From: Oscillatoria princeps RMCB-10
GTDB taxonomy: Bacteria > Cyanobacteriota > Cyanobacteriia > Cyanobacteriales > Oscillatoriaceae
Length of the DNA: 64,000 bases
Direction of reading: 5' to 3'
NCBI GenBank assembly: GCA_019359235.1
Contig: JAHHHT010000007.1
Location: 270,860-334,859, forward strand
Made by a program: the position numbers and the translations under genes. The notes beneath the pieces are model-generated. The model made no database searches, was not told where the DNA came from, and was given only the letters and a program-made list of their open reading frames with translations. Of this stretch, positions 35,486-44,217 are shown piece by piece. The number at the start of each line of letters is the position of its first letter. The first letter of the stretch is position 1.

Positions 35486-35848
35486 CTAATCGCTCTCAGT
35501 TTGCCCGCCGGTGGCTGAATCGCTCCACAGGGAGGCGCAAGCGCCCAGATTTTGATCCAGGTGCATGCGCTGTTCCATCTGGCGCAGAAAGTAGCCGGTC
35601 ATCATCGCTGAAGCCAGCAACCCCGCCAGGTTTTCCCGGTTCGTGGTAATCTGAATGTCAAAGTTGTCCGAGGGCAGCATGCCTACCAGTCCCTGAACGT
35701 TATGAGTGATGATTTGCTTGATGTCAGGACTGACTGACTGGGCGACGCGGGCCAAAACCTCAGGGGGTTGGTGCTGCAGATAGTTCAGCAGCGGGTTGGC
35801 TTGGGTGTCTTGGGCGTCGGAGGTGCGAAAGTTAGGATTAAAAACCAT
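35486..35848 (-). CDS. DUF760 family protein
   Basis: 120 residues. The helical DUF760 domain of cyanobacteria and chloroplasts is recognisable (NPLLNYLQHQPPEVLARVAQSVSPDIKQIITHNVQGLVGMLPSDNFDIQITTNRENLAGLLASAMMTGYFLRQMEQR). No signal peptide or TM. Function unknown; plant members are plastid-located. It is convergent with the Deg protease gene, 22 bp away, with GCGCAAGCGCC in between. Confidence 0.88.
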   Translation of the reverse strand: MVFNPNFRTSDAQDTQANPLLNYLQHQPPEVLARVAQSVSPDIKQIITHNVQGLVGMLPSDNFDIQITTNRENLAGLLASAMMTGYFLRQMEQRMHLDQNLGACASLWSDSATGGQTESD

Positions 35849-36247
35849 GTAGCCTCTGATTATCTGGCTTGCTTACTTCGTATTTTAAACTACGCCGCCA
35901 GTCAATCAGTTATGAAAGCTACCGTCACTCCCCCCTCTTTTCGGGTGAAAAATCCACACCTCCAGGGGCTCTGACTTGAAAAGGTTTGTAGTAGGGCTTT
36001 AGCCCTACCGCCTCATCCGCAGTGGAGCAAGTTTTCTGATCTGGCGGTGTGCGCAGTTGTAGCGCCGCGCCCCCGCAGGAGCATCCCCTCGTTCCCAGGC
36101 TCCGCCTGGGAATGCCTGTTTGGAGGCTCTGCCTGCTTGGCCGAGGGGTATAACCCCTCATTAATTCGCCGCCAGTAGCCGGTACGGGGGAGGGGGAGAA
36201 AACAGAGGGGTTCATCCCACGCGCTCACAGAACACCGACGGTGCCGG
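35849..36247. other. Intergenic region with repeats
   Basis: Contains GTAGTAGGGCTTTAGCCCTAC (35990-36010), GTTCCCAGGCTCCGCCTGGGAA (36090-36112) and a GGGGCGC..-type remnant. Lies between two minus-strand genes; no gene found. Confidence 0.6.
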
Positions 36248-36784
36248 TCAACCTTTATCTTTCTCACTTGCGGCTTCCTCCTTCTCTTCACTCTTCAGTG
36301 GCAATTGCAGTTCCAGCTGTTTGGGGAGCCGGTCTATCTGGAAATATTGATGAAACTTATCAGTCACCTGCAGCCAGTAAGACCGGCCATCGGTTTGCCG
36401 GCGTCTGCGCACAAAACCCTGTTCCAGCAGTTCCTGTACATGCTGGTAAGCGCCGGAACCCCGCAAGTCCACCAAGTCGGCTTGCGCCAGCGGGCCTTTC
36501 AGGGCGATCGCAGCCAGGGTTCGCAAGGCACCCAGCCCCAAGTCTACTGGAATCAAGGTCTGCACCAACTCCTGAAAGGAGTCGCGCAGTTGCAAGCAGT
36601 AGCCGGCAGGCGTCTCGACCACTTCTAAGGCGCTGTCGCGGTGGGCGTAGTCGCTCATCAGTTCGATGAGGGCAACTCTTGCGGCTTTTTTGTCGCAACC
36701 TGCATATTCGGCAATGTCGGACATTGACAGCGGCTTGCCTTTCAGGTAGAGAATGGCTTCAATTTTGCTAGCTAGACTTGGCAT
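36248..36784 (-). CDS. scpB: Segregation and condensation protein B
   Basis: 178 residues. ScpB binds SMC-ScpA to form the chromosome condensin. The N-terminal winged helix (SLASKIEAILYLKGKPLSMSDIAEYAG) and a second one (LRTLAAIALKGPLAQADLVDLRGSGAYQHVQELLEQGFV) match the family; the acidic/Lys tail is usual. The ATG at 36784 is preceded by a TTTTAGA microsatellite on the plus strand (36784-36825), which displaces any obvious ribosome site. It stands alone with no scpA adjacent, which I take as normal for cyanobacteria. Confidence 0.9.
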   Translation of the reverse strand: MPSLASKIEAILYLKGKPLSMSDIAEYAGCDKKAARVALIELMSDYAHRDSALEVVETPAGYCLQLRDSFQELVQTLIPVDLGLGALRTLAAIALKGPLAQADLVDLRGSGAYQHVQELLEQGFVRRRRQTDGRSYWLQVTDKFHQYFQIDRLPKQLELQLPLKSEEKEEAASEKDKG

Positions 36785-36911
36785 TTTAGATTTTAGATTT
36801 TAGATTTTAGATTTTAGATTTGCGGATGCGCTGTCAGTAGCTAATTTGGGCGTTTTTCAGGGTGACGGCGGCTGTCATGGCTGGTTGGGGAGTGGTATAA
36901 TAATTATTATT

Positions 36912-36994
36912 GTAGCATGGAGGGGGGGGTTTGAACCGCCATAGACGCGCAAGCGGCTTCCCGCAGTGCAGAGCGCCAAGAGCGCCAAGGAAGA
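36912..36994 (+). repeat. Direct repeat A, left copy, bracketing the RelE module
   Basis: GTAGCATGGAGGGGGGGGTTTG..CGCCAAGAGCGCCAAGGAAGAG. About 83 bp, highly similar to 37780-37862. The CGCCAAGA.. part also occurs, degraded, near 51245 and 54975. Confidence 0.85.
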
Positions 36995-37075
36995 GGGGGG
37001 ACAAGAAAAATGGGTGTTGTTGTTTGTGGGTGCGCTTTCATATCATGGCCAGTAGTGACGGTCTTGTAGAGACGC

Positions 37076-37155
37076 GATAAATCGCGTATCCGATAAATTG
37101 CGTATCCGATAAATTGCGCCTCCGATAAATTGCGTATCCGATAAATTGCGCCCAC
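37076..37155 (+). repeat. 16-bp tandem repeat, five units
   Basis: Units GATAAATTGCGTATCC (and GCCTCC, GCCCAC variants), directly upstream of the relE promoter. The first unit carries AATCGCG. A similar motif appears at 21519-21590. Confidence 0.85.
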
Positions 37156-37159
37156 AGTT

Positions 37160-37188
37160 TTGAAAAATGCAACAGTATTTGATATAAT
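37160..37188 (+). promoter_or_regulatory. Sigma-70-type promoter for the RelE-type toxin gene
   Basis: TTGAAA (37160-37165), 17-bp spacer, TATAAT (37183-37188). The start codon GTG at 37210 lies 22 bases downstream of the -10 box. Confidence 0.65.
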
Positions 37189-37209
37189 GTAACAGATGAG
37201 TGAGGAAAG

Positions 37210-37458
37210 GTGAACTATAAAGTTGAGTTTAAGCCCAGAGCTATCAAAGATTTGCAATCTCTGCCGGGGGGAGTTCAGATCCGGATTGTGGCCAAAATTG
37301 AGGCGCTGCAAGACAATCTGACAGGTGACGTGAAACGGTTAACCAACTTTACCCCGGACTTTCGGCTGCGGGTAGGGGAATACCGAGTATTATTTGAAGT
37401 GGAAGGGGACCTCTTGGTCATCTACCGCATCAAGCATCGAAAAGATGCTTACTCTTAG
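37210..37458 (+). CDS. RelE/ParE-superfamily toxin
   Basis: 82 residues starting at GTG 37210, AGGAAAGGTG just upstream. Features of RelE-type mRNA interferases: YKVEFKPRAIKDLQSLP, RLTNFTPDFRLRVGEYRVLFEVEGDLLVIYRIKHRKDAY, with the basic Arg/Lys cluster and final Tyr typical of the active site. The expected antitoxin follows on the same strand, 20 bp after the stop, so the order is toxin then antitoxin. The pair sits between direct repeats 36912-36994 and 37780-37862. Activity not tested. Confidence 0.88.
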   Translation: MNYKVEFKPRAIKDLQSLPGGVQIRIVAKIEALQDNLTGDVKRLTNFTPDFRLRVGEYRVLFEVEGDLLVIYRIKHRKDAYS

Positions 37459-37478
37459 AACCCAGTGGGGGAAGAACT

Positions 37479-37676
37479 ATGTTCGAGCTACATCCTGAAT
37501 TTTTAACGAAAAACGGCCAAAAGGAATTTGTGGTGTTAACCTATGAGGAATATTTGGCATTGCAAGAATTTCTTGCTGACATAGAAGACCTTATGGATTT
37601 GAGAGCTGCTAAGCAGGAGGAGGGGGATGCGCCTTCTGTATCGCTGGCAGAGGTTAAGAAAAGGCTCGGACTGTAA
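37479..37676 (+). CDS. Antitoxin of the RelE pair (Phd/YefM-like)
   Basis: 65 residues. N-terminal LHPEFLTKNGQKEFVVLTYEEYLALQEFLADIEDLMDL fits Phd/YefM-type antitoxins, with an acidic helix and a C-terminal EVKKRLGL that would wrap the toxin. It starts at ATG 37479, GGGGAAGA just upstream, 20 bp after the toxin gene. Such proteins bind their own promoter with the toxin; the -35/-10 box at 37160-37188 is the likely target. Confidence 0.82.
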   Translation: MFELHPEFLTKNGQKEFVVLTYEEYLALQEFLADIEDLMDLRAAKQEEGDAPSVSLAEVKKRLGL

Positions 37677-37779
37677 CGGAAGCTGGCAATAACTGCGGTA
37701 TTTGGGGAGAGGGAGCCGCCCTTCTCCCCTCGGCAATTCCTTTCTCACATTTTTGTGAGTGAACGTCAAGAAGTTTATG

Positions 37780-37862
37780 GTAGCATGGGGGGAGGGTTTG
37801 AACCGCCATAGACGCGCAAGCGGCTTCCCGCAGGGTAGACGCCAAGAGCGCCAATGAAGAGA
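37780..37862 (+). repeat. Direct repeat A, right copy
   Basis: GTAGCATGGGGGGAGGGTTTGAA..CGCCAATGAAGAG, matches 36912-36994 over about 83 bp with a few mismatches. Confidence 0.85.
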
Positions 37863-37930
37863 GAAAGACAGATGGTGTTTCTGTGTTATGCTGGTATTTG
37901 TTAGGGTAAGTCAGCGGAAGAGAGAGGGTC

Positions 37931-40900
37931 ATGCCATTTCAAGAGTATCTGAAGGCCATAGAAGCAAATCTGCAGTCCGGTCAAGCTACTGAACACACTC
38001 ACCGGTCCGCACTTCAGGCGTTAATTGAGTCTCTATCTCCCGGAATCCGCGCCACCAATGAACCCAAGCGGAGTCAGTGCGGTGCGCCTGATTATATGAT
38101 AGCGCGGGGTCAAGTGGTTCTGGGTTATGTGGAAGCAAAGGATGTGGGCAAGTCGCTGGATAAGGAAGAGCGCAGCGCTCAGATGGAACGCTATCTGAAA
38201 GGGTTTGCCAATCTGATTTTGACGGATTATCTTGAGTTTCGCTGGTACGTTGGAGGTGAGCTGCGTCTTGCAGCAAGGCTTGCTAAATTTGGCAGCAATA
38301 AAAAGCTCAAGCTAGAAGCCTCCGGGGTTGAGAGAGTGACTCAGTTACTGACTCAGTTTCTCAGCATGGAAGCTCCTGCAATTAGCAGTCCGAGGGAATT
38401 GGCTAAACGCATGGCGGCGCTGGCTCAGATAATTCGAGAGGCGATTGGACAAGCGTTTGCAGATGACGATAAAGGGGGGTCACTTCGGGGGCAATTGGAG
38501 TCTTTTCGCAAGGTGCTGTTGCGGGATTTGACTCAGGAACAGTTTGCGGATATGTACGCCCAGACGATATGTTATGGTATGTTTGCAGCTTGTTGCAATA
38601 CTAAAGACCGTTCGCGATTTTCCCGCCGGGATGCGCCCTACGAATTGCCCAAGACTAATCCGTTCCTGCGGGATATGTTCGGTCACATTGCTGGGCCTAA
38701 TTTAGACGAGCGAGTGGCTTGGGCGGTGGATGATTTGGCAGAAGTGCTGAAGCGGACTGAAATGGATGAGATTCTCCAAGATTTCGGCAAGCGCACCCGA
38801 CAGGAAGACCCTGTTGTTCACTTTTACGAGACATTTTTGGCTGAGTATGACCCCAAAATGCGGGAAGCGCGGGGGGTTTATTATACGCCGGAGCCGGTGG
38901 TTTCTTATATTGTCCGCAGTGTTGACTGTCTTCTCAAAACGGAGTTTGGAATTAATAAAGGTTTGGCGGATGACAGCAAGATTTCTCCCCCCTCACCTCC
39001 GCCGGCTCTCTCCGGGAAAAAGGGGGGTTTGGGGAAAGCTGAGATGGAGACTCACAGGGTATTAATCCTTGACCCCGCTACGGGTACAGGTACGTTTTTA
39101 CATGGGGTGATTGACCGCATTTATGAGTCTTTCAAGTCTAAGAAAGGAATGTGGTCAGGGTATGTGAGTCAGCACTTGTTACCCCGGCTGTTTGGCTTTG
39201 AGTTGCTGATGGCTCCCTATACGGTGGCGCACATGAAGTTGGGGCTGCAATTGAAAGAACTCGGCTGTGAGTTTGCAGAAGAGCAGCGATTGCAGATTTA
39301 TCTGACAAATACGCTGCAAGAGGCGTTTCAGATTCCGCCGGCTGATGGGTTTACGAATTGGATTCGCGATGAGGCGGATAAAGCAAAAGATGTCAAGCAA
39401 AAAGCTCCTGTGATGGTGGTGCTGGGCAATCCTCCGTATTCGGGACATTCTGCAAATAGCGGGCTGACATGGATTGCGGATTTGCTGAGAGGAAAAGACC
39501 CTCTGACGGACTGTCCAACGGGAAACTACTTTGAAGTAGATGGGAAGCCGCTTGGGGAGAAAAACCCCAAATGGCTGAATGATGATTATGTTAAATTTAT
39601 CCGGTTTGCGCAGTGGAAGATTGAACAAACCGGCTACGGAATCCTTGCCTTTGTTACCAATCACGGCTACCTCGACAATCCCACTTTTCGCGGAATGCGC
39701 CAAAGCTTGCTATCGACTTTTGACGATATCTATATACTGGACTTGCATGGCAACAGCAAGAAAAAAGAACGCTGTCCTGACGGTTCCAAGGATGAGAATG
39801 TTTTTGACATCCAGCAGGGGGTTGCTATCGGGATTTTTGTCAAGAAACCCCACTCCCAGGGGTTGAAGGGGGTTGCAACTGTCCGCCATGCTGATTTGTG
39901 GGGGGTGCGCGAGGTATATGAAGAGTCAAACAGCGCTCGCTGTCTCGTGGGGGGGAAATATCACTGGCTGTGGGAAAATGATATTTCTGCAACACAGTGG
40001 AAAACTCTGGCACCGCAGTCACCTTTTTACCTTTTTGTGCCGCTAGAGACTGACTTATTGGCAGAATATGAGGCGGGATGGAAAGTAACGGATATTTTTC
40101 CCGCCAACAGTGTGGGAATAGTTACCGCTAGGGATGCGCTGACTGTTCACTTTACTGAAGATGAACTCTGGAAAACTGTATCTGATTTCGCCAAGCTTCC
40201 CCCAGAAGAGGCGCGGTTGAAATACAATTTGGGCAAAGATGCGCAAGACTGGAAGGTTGATTTGGCTCAGAAGGATGTGAGAAGCCACCCTTTTTTAGAG
40301 ACAAAAGAATCGGGGCCTTTTCCAGAGCTACTCGCACCTGTACTGTACCGTCCGTTTGACGTTCGCTACACCTATTATACGGGTAAACCTAGGGGTTTCT
40401 ATTGCAGACCTCGCGCTGAGGTAATGCGCCACCTGCTGGCGGGGGAAAATTTAGCTTTGAGTACCAGCCGTTCGATTGAAACCGGCAGGGGGTGGGAGCA
40501 TATTTTATGCAGCAGGCAAATTGTTCAGCACCACACTGTCTCTATCAAAGAGGTCAATTATCTTTTCCCTCTCTACCTCTATCCGGAAACCCAAGCTGAG
40601 AGAACTATGGGAATGGTGCGCCGGTGTAACCTCTCAGCAAAATTCATCGAGGAGTTCTCAGCGCGGTTAGGGATGGAATTTATTGCGGATGGCAAGGGCG
40701 ATCGCAAACTGAGATTTGGGCCAGAGGATGTGTTTGATTATCTGTATGCGGTGTTTCATTCTCCCACCTACCGCAGTCGCTATGCGGAATTGCTCAAAAT
40801 TGACTTTCCCCGCTTACCTTTGACTTCAATTCCTGATTTGTTCCGCACTCTCTGCAATCTGGGCAGTCAACTTGTTAAACTGCATCTAATGGAAGAGATG

Positions 40901-41227
40901 CTCGCGGAAATCACCGCTTATCCTGTGGCGGGGAATGACACTGTTGTTGCGGTGCGTTACACTGAACCAGGACAGGGTGCGGAACAGGGGCGCGTCTGGA
41001 TTAACAAGACTCAATATTTTGAAGGCGTACCCTCAGAGGTTTGGAACTTCCATATTGGCGGCTATCAAGTCTGCGAGAAGTGGTTGAAAGACCGCAAAAA
41101 CCGGCAATTGAGTTACGGGGAGTTAGAGCGCTATCAGCAGATAGTCTCTGTTTTTGCTGAAACGATTCGATTGATGGAGAAAATAGATACTGCTATAATT
41201 GAACAGGGCGGGTATCCAATTCAATAA
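37931..41227 (+). CDS. Single-chain restriction-modification enzyme (Type ISP/IIG-like)
   Basis: 1098 residues. An N-terminal nuclease core (residues 54-70: PDYMIARGQVVLGYVEAK, with D54, E68, K70) is followed by helices, then an N6-adenine methyltransferase: GVYYTPEPVVSYIVRSVD, AdoMet motif I DPATGTGTF (about 381) and catalytic NPPY (about 499), then a long target-recognition part. No DEAD-type helicase motifs are seen, unlike classical Type ISP enzymes (about 1550 residues), so it is closer to a Type IIG arrangement. Residues about 353-371 are a repeat-derived linker (SPPSPPPALSGKKGGLGK). ATG at 37931, RBS GAGAGAGGG. Confidence 0.85.
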   Translation: MPFQEYLKAIEANLQSGQATEHTHRSALQALIESLSPGIRATNEPKRSQCGAPDYMIARGQVVLGYVEAKDVGKSLDKEERSAQMERYLKGFANLILTDYLEFRWYVGGELRLAARLAKFGSNKKLKLEASGVERVTQLLTQFLSMEAPAISSPRELAKRMAALAQIIREAIGQAFADDDKGGSLRGQLESFRKVLLRDLTQEQFADMYAQTICYGMFAACCNTKDRSRFSRRDAPYELPKTNPFLRDMFGHIAGPNLDERVAWAVDDLAEVLKRTEMDEILQDFGKRTRQEDPVVHFYETFLAEYDPKMREARGVYYTPEPVVSYIVRSVDCLLKTEFGINKGLADDSKISPPSPPPALSGKKGGLGKAEMETHRVLILDPATGTGTFLHGVIDRIYESFKSKKGMWSGYVSQHLLPRLFGFELLMAPYTVAHMKLGLQLKELGCEFAEEQRLQIYLTNTLQEAFQIPPADGFTNWIRDEADKAKDVKQKAPVMVVLGNPPYSGHSANSGLTWIADLLRGKDPLTDCPTGNYFEVDGKPLGEKNPKWLNDDYVKFIRFAQWKIEQTGYGILAFVTNHGYLDNPTFRGMRQSLLSTFDDIYILDLHGNSKKKERCPDGSKDENVFDIQQGVAIGIFVKKPHSQGLKGVATVRHADLWGVREVYEESNSARCLVGGKYHWLWENDISATQWKTLAPQSPFYLFVPLETDLLAEYEAGWKVTDIFPANSVGIVTARDALTVHFTEDELWKTVSDFAKLPPEEARLKYNLGKDAQDWKVDLAQKDVRSHPFLETKESGPFPELLAPVLYRPFDVRYTYYTGKPRGFYCRPRAEVMRHLLAGENLALSTSRSIETGRGWEHILCSRQIVQHHTVSIKEVNYLFPLYLYPETQAERTMGMVRRCNLSAKFIEEFSARLGMEFIADGKGDRKLRFGPEDVFDYLYAVFHSPTYRSRYAELLKIDFPRLPLTSIPDLFRTLCNLGSQLVKLHLMEEMLAEITAYPVAGNDTVVAVRYTEPGQGAEQGRVWINKTQYFEGVPSEVWNFHIGGYQVCEKWLKDRKNRQLSYGELERYQQIVSVFAETIRLMEKIDTAIIEQGGYPIQ

Positions 41228-41284
41228 GTAGGATTTTGGGACAGGCGAGACGCCTGTCCTACGTCCTAACCTAAATGGCTATTG

Positions 41285-41518
41285 CTATATCTGTTCATAA
41301 TTGGGGATAGCCTCACCGGCAATCGCCGCATACAGCACATCTGGATCTAAATCAGCCCCATTGCGCCAAACTATAGTGCCGGCTTCAGAGCTCACCCGCA
41401 CCTGAGTAAAATAAGACAGTTCCTTGAGCGGGGCGAAAATCCCTGAAAATTCGATTAACTGGCTCACATCCACTCCCCCCTCAATTCCATCTTCAAAGCG
41501 CAGGTGGAGATGATAACA
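41285..41518 (-). pseudogene. DUF2442 protein, 5'-truncated
   Basis: The DUF2442 core is clear: LRFEDGIEGG, DVSQLIEFSGIFAPLKELSYFTQVRV, GTIVWRNGADLDPDVLYA. The frame is closed by a TAA at 41519-41521 (minus strand), only five residues before LRFED; normal members begin about 10-15 residues earlier with Met. The first usable start is GTG at 41473, inside the domain. Probably a decayed remnant of a toxin-associated family. Confidence 0.7.
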
Positions 41519-41751
41519 TTACAGGATTGTGGGGTGCGGCACAAGGGAGCGTAAGGCACCCCACTTATCTTATACTGCCAAGCTAAACTCCGCAATCCCC
41601 AGGATGACACCCCCTGTGGGGCTAAAGCCCTACTACAAACTTTGGGGCTGAAGCCCTACTGCAAACGGCGCACCGGCTGGCTCTCCCCTTGCGCCACCGG
41701 CAAATTGTGTCATCCTAGGAGCAGTCGTCTACCCATCTAGAGGTACATCCC
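41519..41751. other. Intergenic region with a GGGGCTAAAGCCC hairpin
   Basis: Repeats GTGGGGTGCGG..GCACCCCAC (41529-41568) and two GGGGCT..AAGCCCTACT copies (41618-41664). No gene seen. Confidence 0.55.
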
Positions 41752-44217
41752 ATGACATGGACACCTTTGAGCCAGCGCATCGCCAGCCTTCCCCTCATCC
41801 TCGCCGGCCCAATGTTGCGGCGCACGGAGCCGGATTCTGTTACAGTTTGGGTTGCCCTCAAGGAACCCCGAGAAGTCACCCTCCGGGTGCACGCCACCGG
41901 CAGTAATGGCGAAACCGTCAGCGATGTGCTACTCTCTGGCACGCGCCCCACAGTAGCCCTGGGCAAATACCTGCACGTTGTCGCCGTCACCGCAGTGCCG
42001 GTGAGTGGGAACCGTCTCCAACCGGCACAAATGTGCGCCTACGACCTCGATTTCGGGGGAGTCAATCTCGCAGGCGCACTCAACTCAGAAGGCTTCCCCA
42101 ACGCCACCGTTAGCTATTTCCAGCACGGTCTTCCCACTTTTTCTATGCCGCCGGCTGACTTGAACAACTTGCGAATTGTTCACGGTTCTTGTCGCAAGCC
42201 GCACGGAGGCGGTTCCGACGGGCTGGCAATACTGGATGACTTAATCGAGTATAACGCCAAACAGCCCAATTCCCGACCCCACCAGCTGTTTGTCTCCGGC
42301 GACCAAATTTATGGGGATGACGTTGCTGATGTGCTGCTGCACGGGCTGATAGATGCCGGTGACACCCTGCTGGGCTGGCAAGAAAAACTGCCGGTGGCGC
42401 AACACCCAACAGCCGGCTTTGAATACAAACACCCCAGCGATCTTTTACCTGGCAGCCGCAGCAATATAGCCGAAACCTCCGCCGGGCTGACTGCTATGCT
42501 GATCAACAAACCGGATAAGGCGAAAAGCCACCTGATGAGCTTGGGTGAATACTTCGCTATGTACCTCTTTGCGTGGTCGCCCGTGCTGTGGCAAAATGAT
42601 TTCCCCAACGTTGGCGAGAATACCCCACAAGAGCCGAAGCTGGCAAAACTTTGGCATGAAGAAGTCACCGGGATTGAGGCGTTCGCTCGCGATGTGTGGA
42701 AAGTCCGGCGAGCCCTGGCAAATGTGCCCACATATACAATTTTTGACGACCACGATATCAGCGATGACTGGTACATGAATCGTGAGTGGTGCAACCGCGT
42801 GCTCAGCAAACCCCTGGGGCGGCGTGTCGTCCTCAACGGGTTGCTGGCGTATGCCGCTTTTCAGGCGTGGGGAAATACGCCCGAGCAGTTCCAAAACGGG
42901 CGGAACGGGGAGAAACTGCTGCAAGCTGCGAAAAAGTGGTCTGAGTCGGAAGGCAACGATGAGCCGGCAGTGGAGGAGATTGCCAAATATCTGGGAATTC
43001 CCGCCACAGATCCAGCAAACGGCAAGCCAAAGCTAAAACTCGACGGAGATTTTTTAATTTTGGATCGGGACTCTGCGGATGGCACGAAGCCGATCGTCTG
43101 GCACTATACGGTGAGGAGCTTCAAGCATGAAGTGATTGTACTCGACACGCGCACTTGGCGAGGCTACCCGCAAGGCGAGGACAAGGCGCTCGCTCCCCCA
43201 ATGCTTATGAGTCCGACCGCTTTTCAGAGACAAATTCAGCAGCCCCTCTCACAAACCGGCTCCGCTAACATGGAGGTAACGATGGTGGTTGCTCCGACTA
43301 ATCTGGTGAGTTTGTCCCTGATCGATATCGTGCAGCGCTGGACGATGATGCTGGGCAACGTTTTCCAGAGTGATGTCGGTGATTCCTGGAACTTGAACGA
43401 GGCCGGTTTCAGCCGGCTGATCGCCGAAGTCTTCAAGCAGCGCGAGCGCGTGGTACTGCTGTCGGGCGACATTCACTACGCCAGCGCTGTTCGCTTCAGC
43501 TACTGGTTCCGCCGGCATTTTGGCGACGCAAAATCAAACTCCGACTCCCCGTTGCAACCGCGCGTGCTGGCGCAGCTGACGGCGAGCGCTTTCAAAAATG
43601 CCGAGTTGCTGACGCAGATCGCTCAAACCAAGGCGAAATCTGCGGCGCAGGAGGGCCTGCAAACCTGGGCCGGCTGGAACGATCCGCCGCAAGTCATTGA
43701 AATTGCCAGAACAGCAGAACAGGTGCGGACACTCCATGTTGATGTCCCCAAAACCGGCCCGGTTTTGCTGCAAACTCAAGGCACCCGTGGAAATGGGCAA
43801 ACAACTTGGGAAATCGCTGTCAAAGACAGCAACTCTCTCCCGGACTGGCGGTATAATATTGAGTGGGTGAACCGGGAAGCCTCTGTTCCTGCCGGCTGGC
43901 AGAAAAAGCCGGTGTCGCCGGTGCCACCGCCCACACTTTCCTTCGATAAGTTCGGAGACTCGACAGCCATGAAACTGTTGGGGGGTGTGGTGTCTGTCCT
44001 TATGCAGAATCAGTGGGTTCAAGAAGGTTCGGAAGTGGTGGGGCACAGCAACCTTGGCGTGGTATCATTCAACTGGTCGCAAAATGATGACGCCAAAACA
44101 GTCATCCAGGATATCTACTGGCGTGCGCCTTGGGAACCGGGGAGCACTGTTTACAGCCGGTATTCTGTCCCGCTGCGGCTAGACGCGCCGCCGCCACCAC
44201 TCAAAGTCATTTCTTGA
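41752..44217 (+). CDS. PhoD-like phosphatase
   Basis: 821 residues of the alkaline-phosphatase-D family. An N-terminal fibronectin-like region (about 10-130) precedes the metallophosphatase core: metal-ligand motifs GDQIYGDD (183-190), FDDHDISDD (331-339) and LLSGDIHYAS (about 570). No signal peptide is obvious, unlike classical PhoD, so it may be cytoplasmic; many cyanobacterial members are like this. Hydrolyses phosphate mono- or diesters; substrate unknown. Stop TGA shares its A with the start ATG of the next gene, suggesting translational coupling. Confidence 0.88.
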   Translation: MTWTPLSQRIASLPLILAGPMLRRTEPDSVTVWVALKEPREVTLRVHATGSNGETVSDVLLSGTRPTVALGKYLHVVAVTAVPVSGNRLQPAQMCAYDLDFGGVNLAGALNSEGFPNATVSYFQHGLPTFSMPPADLNNLRIVHGSCRKPHGGGSDGLAILDDLIEYNAKQPNSRPHQLFVSGDQIYGDDVADVLLHGLIDAGDTLLGWQEKLPVAQHPTAGFEYKHPSDLLPGSRSNIAETSAGLTAMLINKPDKAKSHLMSLGEYFAMYLFAWSPVLWQNDFPNVGENTPQEPKLAKLWHEEVTGIEAFARDVWKVRRALANVPTYTIFDDHDISDDWYMNREWCNRVLSKPLGRRVVLNGLLAYAAFQAWGNTPEQFQNGRNGEKLLQAAKKWSESEGNDEPAVEEIAKYLGIPATDPANGKPKLKLDGDFLILDRDSADGTKPIVWHYTVRSFKHEVIVLDTRTWRGYPQGEDKALAPPMLMSPTAFQRQIQQPLSQTGSANMEVTMVVAPTNLVSLSLIDIVQRWTMMLGNVFQSDVGDSWNLNEAGFSRLIAEVFKQRERVVLLSGDIHYASAVRFSYWFRRHFGDAKSNSDSPLQPRVLAQLTASAFKNAELLTQIAQTKAKSAAQEGLQTWAGWNDPPQVIEIARTAEQVRTLHVDVPKTGPVLLQTQGTRGNGQTTWEIAVKDSNSLPDWRYNIEWVNREASVPAGWQKKPVSPVPPPTLSFDKFGDSTAMKLLGGVVSVLMQNQWVQEGSEVVGHSNLGVVSFNWSQNDDAKTVIQDIYWRAPWEPGSTVYSRYSVPLRLDAPPPPLKVIS

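Larger units (their letters stand above)
36785..37209. other. Spacer with microsatellite, direct repeat and 16-bp tandem repeat
   Basis: TTTTAGA microsatellite at 36785-36825, first copy of a direct repeat (36912-36994), five GATAAATTGCGTATCC units (37076-37155), and the RelE promoter (37160-37188). No gene. Confidence 0.7.
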
